Shown: positions 54,787 to 63,930 of the stretch, one piece after another
Numbering within the stretch: position 1 is the first letter of the stretch
Layout: every line of letters begins with the position of its first letter
Assembly: GCF_028609845.1 (NCBI RefSeq)
Contig: NZ_CP063191.1
Coordinates: 1,674,001 to 1,738,000, forward strand
From: Corynebacterium heidelbergense
GTDB lineage: Bacteria; Actinomycetota; Actinomycetes; Mycobacteriales; Mycobacteriaceae
DNA length: 64,000 nucleotides
Direction of reading: 5' to 3'
Notes under the pieces: model-generated
Seen by the model: only the letters and a program-made list of their open reading frames with translations
The model's database searches: none
Told to the model about the DNA's origin: nothing
Made by a program: the position numbers and the translations under genes

Positions 54787-55461
54787 ATGTCTCACGTTTC
54801 CCGCCTGAAGGCCGACATTCGCCACGAGTTCGGCAAGGGCGCTTCCCGCCGCCTCCGCAAGGACTTCCGCGTTCCCGCCGTTGTTTACGGCCACGGCGAG
54901 GATCCCCTCCACGTGCACGTGGACATCCTGGAGCTCCAGGCCATCCTGCGTAACGACGGTGTCAATGCCGTGCTGGAGCTGGAAGTTGAGGGCGAGGATC
55001 ACCTCGTCATGATCAAGACCGTGGACCAGAACGTCCTGACCCTAGATGTGGACCACGCCGACTTCCTGTACGTCAAGCGCGGCGAGAAGGTGGAAGTGGA
55101 CGTGCCCGTCGTCTACGAGGGCGAGCCCGCCCCGGGCGCACTGGTCACCCAGGATGCGGACGTTATCACCATCCTGGCGGACGTCATGGACATCCCGGAA
55201 GAGATCACCATCGACGTGGAGGGCATGGAGATTGGCCACCAGGTACTGGCCAGCGACGTGAAGATGCCGTCCAACTCCTCCCTCGTTTCCGAGCCGGAGA
55301 CCCTTATCATCAACATCGTCGAGCCGGCCGAGGAAGAGCTGCCTGAGCCCGAGTCCGGCGAGGGCGAAACCGTCATCGGCGAGGACGGGGAGGTCACCTC
55401 CGCTCCCGCCGACGAGGAGGAGCCAGAGGCCACCGAGGCTGCCCAGTCCGACGAGTCCTAG
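54787..55461 (+). CDS. rplY: 50S ribosomal protein L25/general stress protein Ctc
   Basis: The 224-residue CTC form of L25. The N-terminal 5S-rRNA-binding domain (residues 1-95) has RHEFGKGASRRLRKDFRVPAVVYG; the C-terminal TL5/Ctc beta domain follows to about 185 (VPVVYEGEPAPGALV, DIPEEITIDVEGMEIG). The last 40 residues are strongly acidic (Glu/Asp/Ser), as in other actinobacterial homologues. GAGGAG lies eight nt before the ATG. It is preceded by prs and followed by a terminator that overlaps the convergent transporter gene. Confidence 0.95.
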   Translation: MSHVSRLKADIRHEFGKGASRRLRKDFRVPAVVYGHGEDPLHVHVDILELQAILRNDGVNAVLELEVEGEDHLVMIKTVDQNVLTLDVDHADFLYVKRGEKVEVDVPVVYEGEPAPGALVTQDADVITILADVMDIPEEITIDVEGMEIGHQVLASDVKMPSNSSLVSEPETLIINIVEPAEEELPEPESGEGETVIGEDGEVTSAPADEEEPEATEAAQSDES

Positions 55462-55549
55462 ACCAGAAGACGAGTCTTAGGTCCGAAGGTAAGTCCGAAA
55501 CCCGAAGGCACCTGGCACACCGGTGAACTTTTGCTCCCCCCCCTACTTA

Positions 55550-55588
55550 CCCGCTGTTCACCCGCTGAAGGTGTACAGCGGGATTTTT
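55550..55588 (+). terminator. Terminator of rplY
   Basis: CCCGCTGT (55550-55557) and ACAGCGGG (55575-55582) pair perfectly, with an inner CACC/GGTG stem, and ATTTTT follows. The hairpin covers the stop codon of the convergent ABC gene. Confidence 0.85.
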
Positions 55589-57351
55589 CCGCCCGGGATG
55601 GAATCCAGCAGCCTACGGGTGTATTTCTGCTGGGGATTGGCGAACAGTTCGTCGGTTTCCCCGCGCTCGACAATGCTGCCATCCTGCATCACCAGCGTCT
55701 CGTCGGCGATCTGCTTAACCACCGCGAGATCGTGGGTGATGAACAGGTACGTCAGCCCCATTTCAGACTGCAGTTTGTTCAGTAGCTGCAGAATCTGCGA
55801 CTGCACTAACACATCCAGCGCGCTGACGGCTTCGTCGAGTACGAGGACCTCCGGGTCCAGGGCGAGGGCGCGAGCAATGGCCACGCGCTGGCGCTGGCCG
55901 CCGGAAAGCTCCCCGGGGAACCGGTGCATCATGGACTGGGGCATGGCCACCATGTCCAGCAGCTCGCGCACCCGCTTCTCCCGGCTGCCCTTGTCCCCTA
56001 CCCGGTGGATTTTCAGCGGCTCCGCGATGGTGTTGAACACGCTGTACATGGGGTCGATGGAGCCATAGGGGTTCTGGAAGACCGGCTGCACGCGGCGGCG
56101 GAAAGCTAACTCGTCTTTCCCCCGCAGCCCCGTCACATTTTTGCCATCGAACAGCACCTTCCCCTCGGTGGGCTCCAGCAATCCCAGGATCATCTGCGCC
56201 ACTGTGGACTTGCCCGACCCGGATTCCCCGACCAGCGCCAAGGTGTGGCCCCGTCGGAGGAAGAAACTGACGTCCCGCGCCGCGATGAACTTCTTCTTGC
56301 GCCACGGGCGATCCCCAGGCACGTCGAACTCCTTCGTCAGGCCACTGACCTCGATGAGGTGGCTCCCACTGCGGTCCTGCGCCTCCCCCGCCTTGCTGGC
56401 GGGCACCGCGGCGTCGGTGGGCCGTGCGGGGGACTGCTGCCCCGCGCTCGGTGGGTTGGCGTCCCCAATCTCCCGATTTTTCATGACGTCACTCCGGCGC
56501 GCCGCAATGGATGGAGCCGCAGAGACCAGCTTCTGTGTGTAGGGGTGCCGGGGATCCTGGAGGATCTCGAGAGCCGGCCCTGTCTCCACGACGCGCCCCT
56601 GGCTCATGACCACAATGCGTCGCGCCCGCTCGGCGGCCAGGCCCAAGTCGTGGGTGATCAGCATGACGGACGTTCCCAGTTGGTCCGTGAGGGATTGCAG
56701 GTGATCGAGGATCTGCTTCTGTACCGTCACGTCCAAAGCACTGGTCGGCTCGTCGGCGATGAGAAGCTTGGGGCGGGCCGCCAAACCACAGGCGATGAGG
56801 GCGCGCTGGCGCATACCGCCGGAGAACTCGTGGGGGTACTGCCCCGCCCGCCGCTCCGCCTCCGGCAATCCGGCCTCTCGCATCAGTTCGAGGATGCGCT
56901 CGTGGGCCTCGGAGCCGGTGGCGACGTTGTTGGCTTTGAGGGCCTCCCCGATGTGGGTGCCGATGCTCCACACGGGGTTGAGGTTGCTCATCGGATCCTG
57001 CGGGACCAACCCGATGTGGCTGCCGCGCAACTGCGTGAACAGGCGTTCGGAGGCGTGGGTGATGTCCTCCCCCCTAAAGGTGATACTGCCACCGGTGACG
57101 TGCCCACCCCCGGGCAGCAGGCCCAGGACCGCATGGGCCACCGTGGACTTACCGGAGCCGGACTCGCCCACGATGGCGACGGTCTCGCCCTCGTAGACGT
57201 CTAGGTCCACCTCGAAGACAGTGGGCAGGGGCTTCTTCTTTCCGCCGAACGCGATATCCACCCCGCGGAGCCGCAGCAGTGGATCATCCTGCGGCGCCTG
57301 CGGCAAGAAGGGCGCGTCGTGTGCGGACGCTGTCGGGGAGTTGCTGGTCAT
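55558..57351 (-). CDS. Peptide ABC transporter, fused double ATP-binding protein (DppD-DppF)
   Basis: The 597 residues hold two complete ABC ATPase domains, each with Walker A GESGSGKST, signatures FSGGMRQRALIACGLA and LSGGQRQRVAIARALA, and Walker B IADEPTSALD / VLDEAVSALD, joined by an 80-residue Pro/Ala/Ser linker. This corresponds to DppD and DppF (or OppD-OppF) fused in one chain. The second Walker B ends EAVSALD with Ala-Val replacing the usual Pro-Thr. Both domains have the peptide-type insertion after HPYT or QKYT, the oligopeptide/dipeptide C-terminal motif. Its ATG overlaps the dppC stop by 4 bp. Confidence 0.94.
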   Translation of the reverse strand: MTSNSPTASAHDAPFLPQAPQDDPLLRLRGVDIAFGGKKKPLPTVFEVDLDVYEGETVAIVGESGSGKSTVAHAVLGLLPGGGHVTGGSITFRGEDITHASERLFTQLRGSHIGLVPQDPMSNLNPVWSIGTHIGEALKANNVATGSEAHERILELMREAGLPEAERRAGQYPHEFSGGMRQRALIACGLAARPKLLIADEPTSALDVTVQKQILDHLQSLTDQLGTSVMLITHDLGLAAERARRIVVMSQGRVVETGPALEILQDPRHPYTQKLVSAAPSIAARRSDVMKNREIGDANPPSAGQQSPARPTDAAVPASKAGEAQDRSGSHLIEVSGLTKEFDVPGDRPWRKKKFIAARDVSFFLRRGHTLALVGESGSGKSTVAQMILGLLEPTEGKVLFDGKNVTGLRGKDELAFRRRVQPVFQNPYGSIDPMYSVFNTIAEPLKIHRVGDKGSREKRVRELLDMVAMPQSMMHRFPGELSGGQRQRVAIARALALDPEVLVLDEAVSALDVLVQSQILQLLNKLQSEMGLTYLFITHDLAVVKQIADETLVMQDGSIVERGETDELFANPQQKYTRRLLDSIPGGKIPLYTFSG

Positions 57352-58313
57352 CGGGTGCGCTCCTTCGGGTCGAAAGCATCCTTGAGGGTATCGCCGAGGA
57401 GGATGAACCCCAGCACAGTAAGGGCCAGGAAACCTGCGGGGTAGAACAGGACGTTCGGCGCTTCGCGGATCACGTTCTGGGCAGCGGAGATGTCATTGCC
57501 CCAGCTAACCTCTGTCGGCGGCAACCCGATGCCCAAGTAGGACAGGGTGGCCTCCATGACGATGTAGATGCCCAGGCTGGTCGTGGCCATAACGATGATG
57601 GGAGCCAGGCAGTTGGGGAGGACGTGGCGCAGCAAGATCTTCCCGCTGGACAGCCCAAGGGCCCGAGAGGCTTGCACGTATTCGTTGTTCTTCACGCTGA
57701 TCACCGCCGAGCGCACCACGCGGGCCATCTGCGGCCAGCCGAACAGCGCGAGGACGAGAACAACAGTCCAGATATTGCGGGACTTGAACACCTGCATCAA
57801 CACGATTGCGGCGAGCAACAGGGGGATAGCGAAGAAGATGTCGGAAATTCGGGAGAGCAAAGAATCCAGCCAGCCGCCCCGATACCCGGCCACCGCCCCG
57901 ACAAACACGCCCATGATTGTCACCAGGAAAGTCGTGGCGATGCCACAGATGACGGAGGCGCGGGCGCCATAAATGGTCCGGGCGTACACGTCATAGCCCT
58001 GCTGGGAGAACCCGAAGGGGTGCCCGCCCTCCGGCTTCGCCAGGGACTTGGACAGTTCAGCGGCGTGCGGGTCCAGGCTGGTGAACAGCCCCGGCACAAC
58101 CGCCAGGAGGATGACCAGGAAGATGAGGGCCAGGGCCACCCAGAAGGTAATGCGCTTGCGCATCTGCTTCCAGGCCTCTCCGAAGGTGCTGGTGGGGGCC
58201 TCATCGGGCAGCATCTGATCTCGGGTCAGCACATCCTCGGTTTTAACCTCTGCGGCCCACCGGATGCTGCGGACGTCTTGCTCACTGGGTAGCGGTGAAT
58301 TGGTCTTAGGCAT
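57348..58313 (-). CDS. Peptide ABC transporter permease (DppC-like)
   Basis: A 321-residue inner-membrane permease with an N-terminal cytoplasmic stretch of 45 residues, a first helix (FWVALALIFLVILLAVVPGLF), and the DppC/OppC core with GARASVICGIATTFLVTIMG, VRSAVISVKNNEYVQASRALGLSSGKILLRHVLPN (EAA loop) and SWGNDISAAQ. It pairs with the DppB-like gene, whose stop lies 8 bp inside this start. Confidence 0.94.
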   Translation of the reverse strand: MPKTNSPLPSEQDVRSIRWAAEVKTEDVLTRDQMLPDEAPTSTFGEAWKQMRKRITFWVALALIFLVILLAVVPGLFTSLDPHAAELSKSLAKPEGGHPFGFSQQGYDVYARTIYGARASVICGIATTFLVTIMGVFVGAVAGYRGGWLDSLLSRISDIFFAIPLLLAAIVLMQVFKSRNIWTVVLVLALFGWPQMARVVRSAVISVKNNEYVQASRALGLSSGKILLRHVLPNCLAPIIVMATTSLGIYIVMEATLSYLGIGLPPTEVSWGNDISAAQNVIREAPNVLFYPAGFLALTVLGFILLGDTLKDAFDPKERTR

Positions 58314-59232
58314 AGCGGATCCTCGGGTCCAGCGCGGCGTACAACAGGTCGATAACCAGGTTGGTCACTAGGAAGATCAGCACGAGCACTGTGACCACGC
58401 TGACCACCGTCGGTGCCTCCCCCAAGGTGACCGCCTTGTAGAGCAGACCACCGACCCCGTGGATGTTAAAGATGCCCTCGGTGACGATTGCCCCACCCAT
58501 CAGAGCGGCCAGGTCGGTGCCGATTAAGGTGATGACGGGAATCAGGGAATTCCGCAGGACGTGTCGGAGGATCACAGTCCGTGGGGACAGTCCGCGAGCG
58601 TAGGCGGTGCGGACGAAGTCCGAGCGCAGATTCGTGGCCACCTCCGAGCGGGTGAGTCGCAGGACATACGCGAAGGAGACCAAGCCCAGCACGAAGGCGG
58701 GCAGGATGAGATCGGACAGTGTGGGTTTGGACCCCACCGTCGGCGCGACGACCCCCCACTTGATGCCGAAGAGGAACTGAGCCACGAAGCCCAGCACGAA
58801 GATGGGCACCGCGATGATGACCAGGGAGACGACGAGAACCGTCGAGTCGAACCACCCTCCCTTGCGCAGCCCGGCGAGAACGCCGAAGCCCACGCCGAAG
58901 ACTGTCTCGATGAGCAGCGCCAGTAGGGCTAGCTCGAAGGTCACCGGGAAAGCCCGGGCGAGCTCGTCAATGACGGGGCGCTGAGAGAAGGTCATCCCCA
59001 GATCCCCCTTAAACAGGCCGCCGATGAACAGCAGGTACTGGACGATGAACGGCTTATCCAGGTGGTACTGCTCGCGAATGCTTTGCAGCACAGTTGGGTT
59101 GACGGCTTTGTCGCCGGCCAGAGCAGTGACGGGATCTCCCGGGGTGAGGAAGACCATTGCGTAGATGAGCAGAGTGGCGCCGAAGAATACGGGCACAATC
59201 TGTAAGAGGCGTCTGCCTATGTACCACAACAT
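58306..59232 (-). CDS. Peptide ABC transporter permease (DppB-like)
   Basis: 308 residues. The N-terminus IGRRLLQIVPVFFGATLLIYAM and FLTPGDPVTALAG are typical of DppB/OppB, and the EAA loop reads FVRTAYARGLSPRTVILRHVLRNSLIPVIT. Six helices. First permease of the set, 218 bp after the binding-protein gene and overlapping dppC by 8 bp. Confidence 0.94.
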   Translation of the reverse strand: MLWYIGRRLLQIVPVFFGATLLIYAMVFLTPGDPVTALAGDKAVNPTVLQSIREQYHLDKPFIVQYLLFIGGLFKGDLGMTFSQRPVIDELARAFPVTFELALLALLIETVFGVGFGVLAGLRKGGWFDSTVLVVSLVIIAVPIFVLGFVAQFLFGIKWGVVAPTVGSKPTLSDLILPAFVLGLVSFAYVLRLTRSEVATNLRSDFVRTAYARGLSPRTVILRHVLRNSLIPVITLIGTDLAALMGGAIVTEGIFNIHGVGGLLYKAVTLGEAPTVVSVVTVLVLIFLVTNLVIDLLYAALDPRIRYA

Positions 59233-59361
59233 GGTTGGGGGGTATCCCTACTTGGGTCTAGATGGGCAACTATCGATGGGTCGGCGGGAAGGTTGGTGAG
59301 GGCGTCGGGGCGGGGGAAGCTGTTGACGACGCCGGGGCCGGAAGAATGTTTCGAACGACGA

Positions 59362-59404
59362 AAAGGGGGAGCCCCGCGTTCGCTGAGTGCGGACACCGGG
59401 CCCC
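59362..59404 (-). terminator. Possible attenuating hairpin between dppA and dppB
   Basis: On the minus strand a GGGGCCCG / CGGGGCTCCCC stem with bulges is followed by CTTTTT. It lies 50 nt after the binding-protein stop. Such a leaky terminator would make more binding protein than permease, as is common in importers. Confidence 0.35.
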
Positions 59405-59450
59405 GTCTTTCGATCACATCGTGCGCAGCATCGAAACATCCACCAAGGGC

Positions 59451-61121
59451 TTAGCCCTTCTCGATCTCCGTGAAGACCGGGGCGCCCTTCCAGTTGTATT
59501 TCACGCCCTTGAGGTCCTCGTTCCAGGCATCCGTCGCGTTGTAGTACCACAGCGGAATGGCCGGCAGGTCCTTCATCAGTACAGCCTGGGCATCGTTGTA
59601 ATCCTTCTGAGCCTTGGCCTTGTCGGTCTCAGCCGAGGCCTTGGCCAGGAGATCGTCGAATTCCTTGCTGGAGTACTGCGTATCGTTCGACGGGCCATCC
59701 GTGGCGTACTGGGTGGACAGGAAGTTGAAGATGGAGGGGTAATCGGCTTGCCACCCCGTACGGAATGCGGTGGAGATGGTCTTCTTGGTTACGTCATCGC
59801 GCAGAGCCTTGAACGTCGGGTAGGCCTTGCCGTGAGCCTCGATCCCCAGGTTCTGGGAGATGTCGTTGGTCACGGCCTCCACCCACTCCTTGTGACCGCC
59901 GTCAGAGTTGTAGGCAATCTCGAAGGTGCCGGACCAGGGCTTGATGGCATCCGCCTTCTTCCACAGTTCCTTGGCCTTGTCCGCGTTGTAGTCCAACACG
60001 TCGTTGCCCTCGATGTTCGGCGTTCCGTCGCCGAGGGTGGGGGCGCCGAAGTCCTTGGCCGGGGTGCGCCCACCGGAGAAGATCTTGTCCGTGATCAGTT
60101 TGCGATTGACTGCCATGGACAGAGCCTCGCGGCGCAGCTTGCCTTCCTCGTCGTTGCCGAAGTGCTCCAAGCGGCTCGGGATAGAGAACGTCTGGATGGA
60201 CGCGAAGGGGCTATCGCTGTGGGACTTCGGGAAGTCATCGCGATACGTAGCCATCGCACTGGAGGGCACGGTTTGGTACGTGATGTCCAGGTTGTTGGAC
60301 TGCAGATCGGCGTAGGCGGTGTCCAGATTGTTGTAGATCTTGAACTCGATGCCACCGTTCTTGGCCTTGTTGGGGCCCGGGTAGTCCGGGTTAGCCTCCA
60401 ACTTAATGTACTGATTGTGGACCCAAGCTTCCTTGTCCACCAGCTTGTAAGGCCCATTGCCGATGGGGTGCTCCCCGAAGCTCTTCATGTCCTGGAAGGC
60501 TGCCTTAGGCAGAGGCATGTAGGGGGCATGGCCCAAGCGATCTGGGAAGGCAGATTCCGGGTCGTTGAGCACCACCTTGAATTCGGTATCGCTGACCTTC
60601 TGCAGACCGGACATCTTGTCCTTGGTGGAACCGGGGGCGGAGACCTCCTCATAACCCTTGATGGGCGAAAAGAAGTCAGCCTGGAGCTGGGCGTTCTTGG
60701 CAGCCGCGCCATAGTTCCACGCGTCGATAAAGCTATCGGACGTTACCTTTTCCCCATTCGTAAACTTCCAATCCCGAAGCTTGAATGTAAATTCGGTGGC
60801 ATCCGTATTGGGGGTGATGGATTCGGCAACCGCGTTTTCCGTCTTGCCGTCTGAGGTGTAGCGCACCAGCCCGGAGTACAACTCGTCGAGGACGCGTCCT
60901 CCCCCGTTTTCGTTGGTGTTCGTTGTAACCAGCGGGTTTTGGGGTTCCGAGGCATCCGTCGAAATGACGTTATCGGAGCTGCCGCCAGAGTCGGAACCGC
61001 CACAAGCGGTGAGCCCTCCCCCAGCTAGCGCGGCGGTGAAACCCACCGCCAGCATCTTCTTCCAAGGGCCACGGCGCGGAGAACCTCCGCGCGTCCCATT
61101 GGCATGTGTCCGTTTCAGCAA
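59451..61121 (-). CDS. Peptide ABC transporter substrate-binding lipoprotein (DppA/OppA-like)
   Basis: From the TTG at 61121 (with AGGTG upstream) the protein has 556 residues; upstream in-frame codons to 61187 are less likely. The signal peptide ends GGLTAC, making Cys39 the lipid anchor. The family 5 solute-binding fold follows, with DELYSGLVRY, SITPNTDATEFTFKLRDWKF, HPIGNGPYKLVDKEAW and RREALSMAVNRKLI. Ligands of this family are oligopeptides, dipeptides or other small molecules such as nickel or heme; the binding pocket cannot be read. It is the first gene of the importer operon. Confidence 0.92.
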   Translation of the reverse strand: MLKRTHANGTRGGSPRRGPWKKMLAVGFTAALAGGGLTACGGSDSGGSSDNVISTDASEPQNPLVTTNTNENGGGRVLDELYSGLVRYTSDGKTENAVAESITPNTDATEFTFKLRDWKFTNGEKVTSDSFIDAWNYGAAAKNAQLQADFFSPIKGYEEVSAPGSTKDKMSGLQKVSDTEFKVVLNDPESAFPDRLGHAPYMPLPKAAFQDMKSFGEHPIGNGPYKLVDKEAWVHNQYIKLEANPDYPGPNKAKNGGIEFKIYNNLDTAYADLQSNNLDITYQTVPSSAMATYRDDFPKSHSDSPFASIQTFSIPSRLEHFGNDEEGKLRREALSMAVNRKLITDKIFSGGRTPAKDFGAPTLGDGTPNIEGNDVLDYNADKAKELWKKADAIKPWSGTFEIAYNSDGGHKEWVEAVTNDISQNLGIEAHGKAYPTFKALRDDVTKKTISTAFRTGWQADYPSIFNFLSTQYATDGPSNDTQYSSKEFDDLLAKASAETDKAKAQKDYNDAQAVLMKDLPAIPLWYYNATDAWNEDLKGVKYNWKGAPVFTEIEKG

Positions 61122-61377
61122 GGCGCACCTACTCTCGTGGAAAGCCGTTGTCACACGGCGGGATTCACCGCGGACGGTTTTCAGCACAGGTTAAAACAGC
61201 CTGGCAAAACGAACAACTGGTTAACCCCATCATGTTGAATCTCCGCTAATTCTTTATTGAGCCCCTAACGGGCCAGTGTTATATGTGATAATGACCATTC
61301 TTCGCTATGGATGCGAGTGAACTGACCCGGGCACGCAGCATCGGCCCCAGCCGTATCGGCTCCACCCCGCCCAAGCC
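61122..61377. promoter_or_regulatory. Divergent intergenic region, peptide-importer operon / pth
   Basis: The stretch 61190-61310 is AT-rich. A TTATATGTGATAA inverted repeat (TTAT-5-ATAA) at about 61276-61288 and several -10-like hexamers toward the binding-protein gene are visible. I cannot choose one promoter with confidence. Confidence 0.35.
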
Positions 61378-62145
61378 ATGGCTTCCCGGGAGAGTGCCTC
61401 CGAATGGCACAATGTAGCGGTGTTTTCCCACAGCCACCGGAGCCACCAACCCCGGAAAGATACTGCCGGATCCGTAGTTCGACCCACGGGCACCCCACCC
61501 GCCGCGAACGGCCAGCCGTGGCTCGTCGTAGGACTCGGTAACCCCGGTGCGGAGTACGCGAGCACCCGTCACAACGTCGGTTACCTGACCCTCGATGAAC
61601 TGCTGGGGGACCTCTCCCCCATGCCGGAGACGCTCAGCATCCACCGCAAAACCAACAGCCAGATCTGCCAAACGCGCCTAAGTCTCCCCGGCGGGTCAAG
61701 CGGTCTCACCCAGTCCGGGAGCGACGCCGACGGGCCAGTCCCCGTCATCCTCGCGCGCACCCGCACCTATATGAACGCCTCCGGGGGCCCCATCGCAGCC
61801 CTGGCGAAGTTCTTCAAGATCCCCCCCGAACGCATCATCGTCATCCACGATGAACTTGACCTGGATCCCGGAACGGTGCGGCTCAAAGTCGGCGGTGGCG
61901 AAAACGGCCACAATGGGCTCAAATCCACCAGCCAAGCCCTGGGAACCCGCGACTACGTACGTATCCGCATTGGCATTGGCCGTCCCCCGGGTCGGATGGA
62001 CGTGTCCAACTTCGTGCTGAAACCCTTCACCAAGGCAGAGCAGGAGTGGCTGCCGGTGGCGCTGGGCAACGCCGCAGATGCTGTGCGTATCGCTGTTGTT
62101 GGGGGCGTCCCCAATGCACAAAATGAGATCCACCCCCGGACCTAA
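61378..62145 (+). CDS. pth: Peptidyl-tRNA hydrolase
   Basis: Pth releases peptides from stalled peptidyl-tRNA. WLVVGLGNPGAEYASTRHNVGYLTLDEL contains the Asn and catalytic His; ARTRTYMNASGGPIAALAKFF, IIVIHDELDLDPGTVRLKVGGGENGHNGLKS and RIRIGIGRPPGRMDVSNFVL follow with the catalytic Asp and the second Asn. From ATG 61378 it has 255 residues, including a 46-residue N-terminal extension that family members lack, so a later start (for example GTG 61420) is possible. A 20-residue Gly/Ser insertion lies around residues 102-117. Confidence 0.93.
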   Translation: MASRESASEWHNVAVFSHSHRSHQPRKDTAGSVVRPTGTPPAANGQPWLVVGLGNPGAEYASTRHNVGYLTLDELLGDLSPMPETLSIHRKTNSQICQTRLSLPGGSSGLTQSGSDADGPVPVILARTRTYMNASGGPIAALAKFFKIPPERIIVIHDELDLDPGTVRLKVGGGENGHNGLKSTSQALGTRDYVRIRIGIGRPPGRMDVSNFVLKPFTKAEQEWLPVALGNAADAVRIAVVGGVPNAQNEIHPRT

Positions 62146-62180
62146 ACCATGACGATGAACGCCGCTGTAGCCTGGCGGAC

Positions 62181-63146
62181 ATGCCATTGATCGAACTGTC
62201 GAACGTGCGGAAAATCTACCCCGCCGCCACGGGTGACGTACGCGCGCTAGACGGGCTCAACCTGCAGGTGGAAGAAGGCACGGTGCGCGGCCTGCTGGGC
62301 CCGAACGGCGCTGGTAAGACCACCGCGGTCAAGGTGCTCACCACCCTCGTTAAACCGACCTCCGGCAGCGCGACAGTGGCCGGACTAGACGTTGTCCGCG
62401 ACGGTCACCGCGTTCGCGAGATCATCGGCGCCTCCGGGCAATACGCCACGATCGACGAGGACCTCTCCGCTCGAGAAAACCTCATGCTCATCGGCCGACT
62501 CTTCCACCTCGGCGACCGCCGGGCCGCCGCCAGAGCCGCGGAGCTGCTGGAGATCTTCGACCTCCAGGACGCTGCGGACCGCCCGGTGAAGGGATTCTCC
62601 GGCGGTATGCGTCGGCGTGCGGACCTGGCGGCCTCCCTGGTGAACGACCCGCACATCCTTTTCCTGGACGAGCCCACCACCGGCCTAGACCCCGCCGCGA
62701 GGAATGCGTTATGGGAGGTCATCCGCGATCGCGTCGCAGCGGGAACAACCGTTCTGCTCACGACGCAGTACCTGGAGGAAGCAGACCAGTTGGCGAATAG
62801 CATCAGCGTGATCGACCACGGGCGGGTCATCGCCGAGGGAACGGCCGACGCACTGAAGGCCCAGGTCGGTGGCCAGCAGATCCGCATCACCGTCGCCGAC
62901 GAGGGCAACGTCGAGGTGGTCGCGCAGATCGTGGCCGACGTTGCCGTGGACGACGTTCACGTTCGGGAGCGCGTGGTTCGAGCCGCCGTGCGCGGGGAGG
63001 GATCCCACGCCCTCGAAACCGCCCTGCGCAACATTCGCAAGCGGAACATCGACATCACCGATGCGGGCATGGCGCGGCCCACCCTAGATGATGTGTTCCT
63101 ACAGCTCACTCGACGGGAACCAACCGACCACCACGGGGAGAAATAA
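62181..63146 (+). CDS. ABC-2 type exporter ATP-binding protein, DrrA-like
   Basis: 321 residues. Walker A is GPNGAGKTTAVKVL, the signature GFSGGMRRRADLAASL, Walker B ILFLDEPTTGLDP and the H-loop TTQYLEEADQLA. The C-terminal part (GRVIAEGTADALKAQVGGQQIRI and on) is the extra domain of DrrA-type proteins that pair with DrrB for drug or lipid export. TAGCCT seven nt before the ATG suggests a leaderless transcript. The permease gene starts 1 nt after the stop. Confidence 0.93.
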   Translation: MPLIELSNVRKIYPAATGDVRALDGLNLQVEEGTVRGLLGPNGAGKTTAVKVLTTLVKPTSGSATVAGLDVVRDGHRVREIIGASGQYATIDEDLSARENLMLIGRLFHLGDRRAAARAAELLEIFDLQDAADRPVKGFSGGMRRRADLAASLVNDPHILFLDEPTTGLDPAARNALWEVIRDRVAAGTTVLLTTQYLEEADQLANSISVIDHGRVIAEGTADALKAQVGGQQIRITVADEGNVEVVAQIVADVAVDDVHVRERVVRAAVRGEGSHALETALRNIRKRNIDITDAGMARPTLDDVFLQLTRREPTDHHGEK

Positions 63147-63147
63147 C

Positions 63148-63930
63148 GTGCAGCACTGGCTCTCAGACGTCCGGGCGATCACGATCCGCAACCTCATCCG
63201 CCTCAAGCGCAACCCGGACGTCATCACGTGGGGCGTGCTGCAGCCCGTCATGTTCGTGCTGCTGTTCAGCCAGGTCTTCGGCGGGGCCATCCAGGTCCCG
63301 GGGGCGGACTACACCAAGTTCCTCATGGCCGGCATTTTCACCCAGACCGTTGTCTTCGGGTCCACTTTCTCCGGCAGCTTCATGGCCGAGGACAAGAAGA
63401 AGGGCCTGCTGGACCGGTTTAAGACGCTCCCCATCGCGAACTCCGCCGTCCTAGTAGCTCGCACAGTCGCCGATCTCGTGCTGAACACACTGACCTTATT
63501 GGTCATGGTGGCCACCGGTTTTCTCGTCGGGTGGCGCTTCGAGGCGGGGGTGGGGCGCTTCCTCGCGGGGATTTTGCTCCTGCTGGCTTTCTCGTGGGCC
63601 TTTTCCTGGGTGCTGGTGCTGCTAGGGCTCATCGTGAAAAGCCCGGAAGCGTTGAACAGCGCGGGGTTTATGGTTCTGTTCCCCCTGACGTTCCTGTCGA
63701 ACGCCTTCGTGCCCGCCGAGACCATGCCCACGGTGCTGCGGGTATTCGCCGAATGGAACCCGGTCTCCGCGCTCGTGCAGGCCAGCCGCGAGCTGTTCGG
63801 CAACACCGGGGGTGCCCCGGCACCCAACACGTGGGCCATGCAGCACCCCGTGTTGGGTGTATTTGCGGGCATCGTGCTCATGACCGCGATCTTCGCGCCG
63901 CTAGCGGTGCGGCGCTACGCCCGGATCTAG
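63148..63930 (+). CDS. ABC-2 type exporter permease, DrrB-like
   Basis: GTG 63148 follows GGGGAG at 7 nt and lies next to the stop of the ATPase, giving 260 residues. The start IRNLIRLKRNPDVITWGVLQPVMFVLLF and the six helices, with the ABC-2 signature region LVLLGLIVKSPEALNSAGFMVLFPLTFLSNAFVPAETMP, mark a DrrB-type permease. It works with the DrrA-like ATPase. Export of a lipid, glycolipid or drug is possible; neighbours give no pointer. Confidence 0.93.
   Translation: MQHWLSDVRAITIRNLIRLKRNPDVITWGVLQPVMFVLLFSQVFGGAIQVPGADYTKFLMAGIFTQTVVFGSTFSGSFMAEDKKKGLLDRFKTLPIANSAVLVARTVADLVLNTLTLLVMVATGFLVGWRFEAGVGRFLAGILLLLAFSWAFSWVLVLLGLIVKSPEALNSAGFMVLFPLTFLSNAFVPAETMPTVLRVFAEWNPVSALVQASRELFGNTGGAPAPNTWAMQHPVLGVFAGIVLMTAIFAPLAVRRYARI

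Noticed and set aside
59262..60854. 530-codon open frame on the plus strand
   Set aside because: Antisense to the peptide-binding lipoprotein, which has a lipobox and family motifs.
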